Shown: piece after piece, positions 32,821 to 34,665 of the stretch
How the letters are laid out: each line of letters begins with the position of its first letter
How positions within the stretch are numbered: the first letter of the stretch is position 1
Assembly (NCBI GenBank): GCA_938023865.1
Contig: CALJDG010000046.1
Location: 1-34,665 of the forward strand
Source: an uncultured archaeon
GTDB lineage: Archaea > Thermoproteota > Bathyarchaeia > Bathyarchaeales > Bathycorpusculaceae
Direction: 5' to 3'
Length of the DNA: 34,665 bases
Program-made: the position numbers and the translations under genes
The notes under the pieces: model-generated
What the model was told of the DNA's origin: nothing
What the model saw: only the letters and a program-made list of their open reading frames with translations
Databases searched by the model: none

Positions 32821-33348
32821 ATGTTCAAGAAGCTTTCAAAACATGAACTATTCGAAGTGTTAAAAAACATGGTGCTCGTGTATAGTTCCTCGTGGTTCAA
32901 AAGCGAATGGATAGCCGTTAAAAAGTTGGGTATTGAAAAATTTCAAGGCCGAGAATTCGCAGAGCTTTTTAAGGAATTCGGGGCTAGAGAAGCAAAGATA
33001 CTGGTGGAACGTTCGATCGTAACGGGAAAAGATGTGAGTTCAGTAATTAAGGCGCTTAAGCTCTCGCACTGGGCGCTTTTTGAGAATATTACTTTGAAAA
33101 AGTTGTCAGCTAATGAGGTTAGAATGAGAACCATCGACTGTACGAGGCAAAAGTACACCATGAAAAAGCTTGGAGCTCCATATCCATGTAGGGATATAGG
33201 GTTTCCCTACGAGTCCCGTTTAGGATTTGTTAAAACTATAAATCCATTAGCTGAAGTAGAACGCATTTTCTGTCCACCAGATGAAAGACCCATCAGATTA
33301 CCTAAAAATGTCTCATGTGAATGGATAATACGAATCCCAAGCAATTGA
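32821..33348 (+). CDS. DUF6125 family protein (L-2-amino-thiazoline-4-carboxylate hydrolase-like)
   Basis: Start ATG 32821 is chosen because GGAGGA sits five bases before it; the TTG at 32809 is part of the leader. The 175-residue product has an N-terminal helical half and a cysteine-rich end: DCTRQKYTMKKLGAPYPC, then INPLAEVERIFCPPDERP and CEWIIRI. This spacing of C, CPPD and CEW matches DUF6125 proteins, which are common in anaerobic archaea and bacteria and often sit near catabolic genes. Their role is unknown; conserved cysteines suggest metal or cofactor handling. Confidence 0.65.
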   Translation: MFKKLSKHELFEVLKNMVLVYSSSWFKSEWIAVKKLGIEKFQGREFAELFKEFGAREAKILVERSIVTGKDVSSVIKALKLSHWALFENITLKKLSANEVRMRTIDCTRQKYTMKKLGAPYPCRDIGFPYESRLGFVKTINPLAEVERIFCPPDERPIRLPKNVSCEWIIRIPSN

Positions 33349-33472
33349 ACTCGACAAAGCTTATTTTGTTGTTCTTCCCATTACATTTGGATGATGAGCT
33401 AGAGAGTCAATAGAGCTTAAAACAAGCTGTGATATGACTCGACGGGCGAACTGACACATTTTCTACGGAAAG

Positions 33473-33542
33473 CTTATCAGCAAATTTCGCGAATGAGAAA
33501 AGAAGCGCGTTGATTTGCTAAGTCGGGATTTAGGCTGATAAG
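33473..33542 (+). promoter_or_regulatory. Nested inverted repeats just before the ABC permease gene
   Basis: The nine-base arms CTTATCAGC (33473-33481) and GCTGATAAG (33534-33542) are perfect inverted repeats, the second ending one base before TTG 33544. Between them AGCAAAT (33479-33485) pairs with ATTTGCT (33513-33519) and CGCG (33488-33491) with CGCG (33506-33509). The outer and inner stems compete for AGC at 33479-33481, so two alternative folds are possible. This could be a switching leader RNA or overlapping protein operators. No known riboswitch class is recognised. Confidence 0.45.
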
Positions 33543-33543
33543 T

Positions 33544-34206
33544 TTGCCTAAAAAATTCGTGAAGAAACTTGATAGACTTTCCTCAAGGCCCATGGTTAAA
33601 TATGGAGTCTACATAGCCGCCATCATACTCTTTTTCACTTTGATTTTGGTTCCTCCAATTTTGGGCATAATTATCAAGTGGGGCTCAATGCAGGAGATTT
33701 TTGGCGACAACAAACTTATGAATCGTGCAATGGATGCTGTGAAAAATTCCTTTGTTATGGCTGTTTTGGTTTCTGTTTTGGATGTGGCTGCTGGTATTCC
33801 AATGGCTTGGCTAATAGCTCGAAGCAAATCCAGATGGATAAACGTTCTGGACACGCTTGCAGACGTCCCATTTATTGTGCCGACGGCTGTGCTTGGCTAT
33901 TCGCTTTTACTGTTCTGGTATAGGCCTGAGGGGATTTCAGCGTTTTTCGGAGGCTCGCTTGTTTCCCCCGGCTGGTTTCTTGTTGCACTACTTCATTTCA
34001 CGTTTTCATACCCAGTTGTTGTAAGGGTCATTGTTGGCGCATTGTTAGACTATAAAATCGAGTATGAACAGGCAGCAAGAACTTTGGGTGCCCCGCCTTT
34101 CACAACAGCCAGAACGGTCACTTTTGGCATAATAAAGCCTTCTTTGATTGCAGCTTTCATATTGGCTTTTGCAAGGTCTATTTTTCGGAAACCGGTGCGA
34201 CAATGA
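33544..34206 (+). CDS. ABC transporter permease, first half (frameshifted)
   Basis: From TTG 33544, a six-segment permease domain with AIILFFTLILVPPILGIIIK as first helix and the EAA loop EQAARTLGAPPFTTAR. The frame ends artificially in ARSIFRKPVRQ. Shifting frame in the run of five T at 34181-34185 gives the expected ARSI-SETGATMMVAG, the normal follow-up in this family. The gene was therefore one long double-domain permease (iron-, thiamine- or anion-type importer) with a 1- or 2-base indel at a homopolymer, either a true mutation or a read error. Binding protein and ATPase are not in the window. Confidence 0.7.
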   Translation: MPKKFVKKLDRLSSRPMVKYGVYIAAIILFFTLILVPPILGIIIKWGSMQEIFGDNKLMNRAMDAVKNSFVMAVLVSVLDVAAGIPMAWLIARSKSRWINVLDTLADVPFIVPTAVLGYSLLLFWYRPEGISAFFGGSLVSPGWFLVALLHFTFSYPVVVRVIVGALLDYKIEYEQAARTLGAPPFTTARTVTFGIIKPSLIAAFILAFARSIFRKPVRQ

Positions 34207-34665
34207 TGGTTGCTGGAGCTTTTGAAAACGGTCCAATCTTTATTCAAAACACAAAAGATGTCTATGTGGGTGCAACGGTTTTTGTGAGCCTCATTCTCAT
34301 AGTTATTTCATGTTTAATATTTGCAGCAGTGCGCGTCCTAGGAGGTAAGCTGAAACTTCCATTTAAAAAGGCCTGGCCAACAGTCGAAAGGAAAATAAGC
34401 TACTCTTCGGCAGCCATGACTAGAAACGGCATCACACTCTTAACCTTCTTCATTATCATTCTGATCCCCTCACTTTTTGCGGCTCTTCCAGCCTTCAAAG
34501 CCGCATCAACAGACATTCTGCATAACGCCCTCTTGGGAGTTTATCCATGGGGGGAGTATTGGCAAAGCCTCGTCCTTTCATACTCCCTTGGAGCGGCGGT
34601 AACGGTCTTAAATGTTCTCATAGGCTTGCCAATGGCAATAATTGTCGCTCGTAAACGCCTTGGAA
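34203..34665 (+). CDS. ABC transporter permease, continuation after frameshift, cut by window end
   Basis: From ATG 34203 the frame continues the preceding permease: MMVAGAFENGPIF, a hydrophobic helix VGATVFVSLILIVISCLIFA, a charged linker and then a second permease domain opening with NGITLLTFFIIILIPSLFAA. It is still open at the last base. Together with the upstream fragment it forms the two-domain permease typical of FbpB/ThiP-like importers. The ATG is probably not a real start. Confidence 0.65.
   Translation, partial: MMVAGAFENGPIFIQNTKDVYVGATVFVSLILIVISCLIFAAVRVLGGKLKLPFKKAWPTVERKISYSSAAMTRNGITLLTFFIIILIPSLFAALPAFKAASTDILHNALLGVYPWGEYWQSLVLSYSLGAAVTVLNVLIGLPMAIIVARKRLG

Noticed and set aside
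1-34665. CRISPR arrays, insertion-sequence transposases, rRNA
   Set aside because: No regularly spaced repeats, transposase-like frames or rRNA-like conserved segments were seen on either strand.

Overview
The window looks archaeal. Several genes start with TTG or GTG, AT-rich TATA-like boxes sit 25-50 bases before starts, and the gene families include tungsten aldehyde:ferredoxin oxidoreductases, an archaeal ATP-dependent DNA ligase, Lrp/AsnC, DUF6125, MNT/HEPN pairs and a dockerin-bearing secreted protein. The mix fits a TACK-type heterotroph such as a Bathyarchaeia-like lineage, but there is no marker gene here and the placement is only an inference.

Layout. 1-2300: a decayed area with relics of a split HEPN/MNT pair and of a DNA ligase C-terminus, then an intact fused MNT-HEPN gene. 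2316-4298: a secreted CARDB/dockerin protein. 4434-9627: a saccharopine-dehydrogenase-like enzyme and a spermidine/putrescine-type ABC transporter, with potD facing the potABC operon tail to tail. 9824-13500: two tandem AOR-family oxidoreductases. 13505-13677: a short open frame stitched from aminotransferase-like and AOR-like pieces. 13788-17426: arginine deiminase (5' end disrupted), an atypical ornithine-carbamoyltransferase-family enzyme and an APC permease. 17520-20045: a phosphoesterase / nucleotidyltransferase-fold / membrane-protein operon. 20138-22682: a GSA-aminotransferase-like enzyme and a deoxyhypusine-synthase-like enzyme. 22734-26712: a minus-strand operon (class III aminotransferase, MMSDH-type aldehyde dehydrogenase, ferritin-like protein, ParB-like protein), with a divergent Lrp/AsnC regulator. 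27420-28643: a second saccharopine-dehydrogenase-like paralogue. 28874-32725: DNA ligase, MNT/HEPN pair, creatininase-family amidohydrolase, nitroreductase. 32821-34665: a DUF6125 protein and a frameshifted two-domain ABC permease cut by the window end.

How the genes may work together (inference). From about 4.4 to 28.6 kb the genes fit one accessory programme of arginine and polyamine or amino-acid breakdown. Polyamine or a related amine enters through PotABCD. Arginine or a relative is deiminated and phosphorolysed (ADI plus carbamoyltransferase, with an APC exchanger). Amino groups are removed by two class III aminotransferases. The aldehydes go to an NAD(P)-dependent, possibly CoA-acylating dehydrogenase or to ferredoxin-linked AORs. 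A DHS-like aminobutyl transferase and two saccharopine-dehydrogenase-like enzymes could rearrange or reduce imines of the same amines. Non-standard residues in the DHS-like and OTC-like enzymes suggest the real substrates differ from the textbook ones, so this is the most promising place for undescribed chemistry. No carbamate kinase is visible here.
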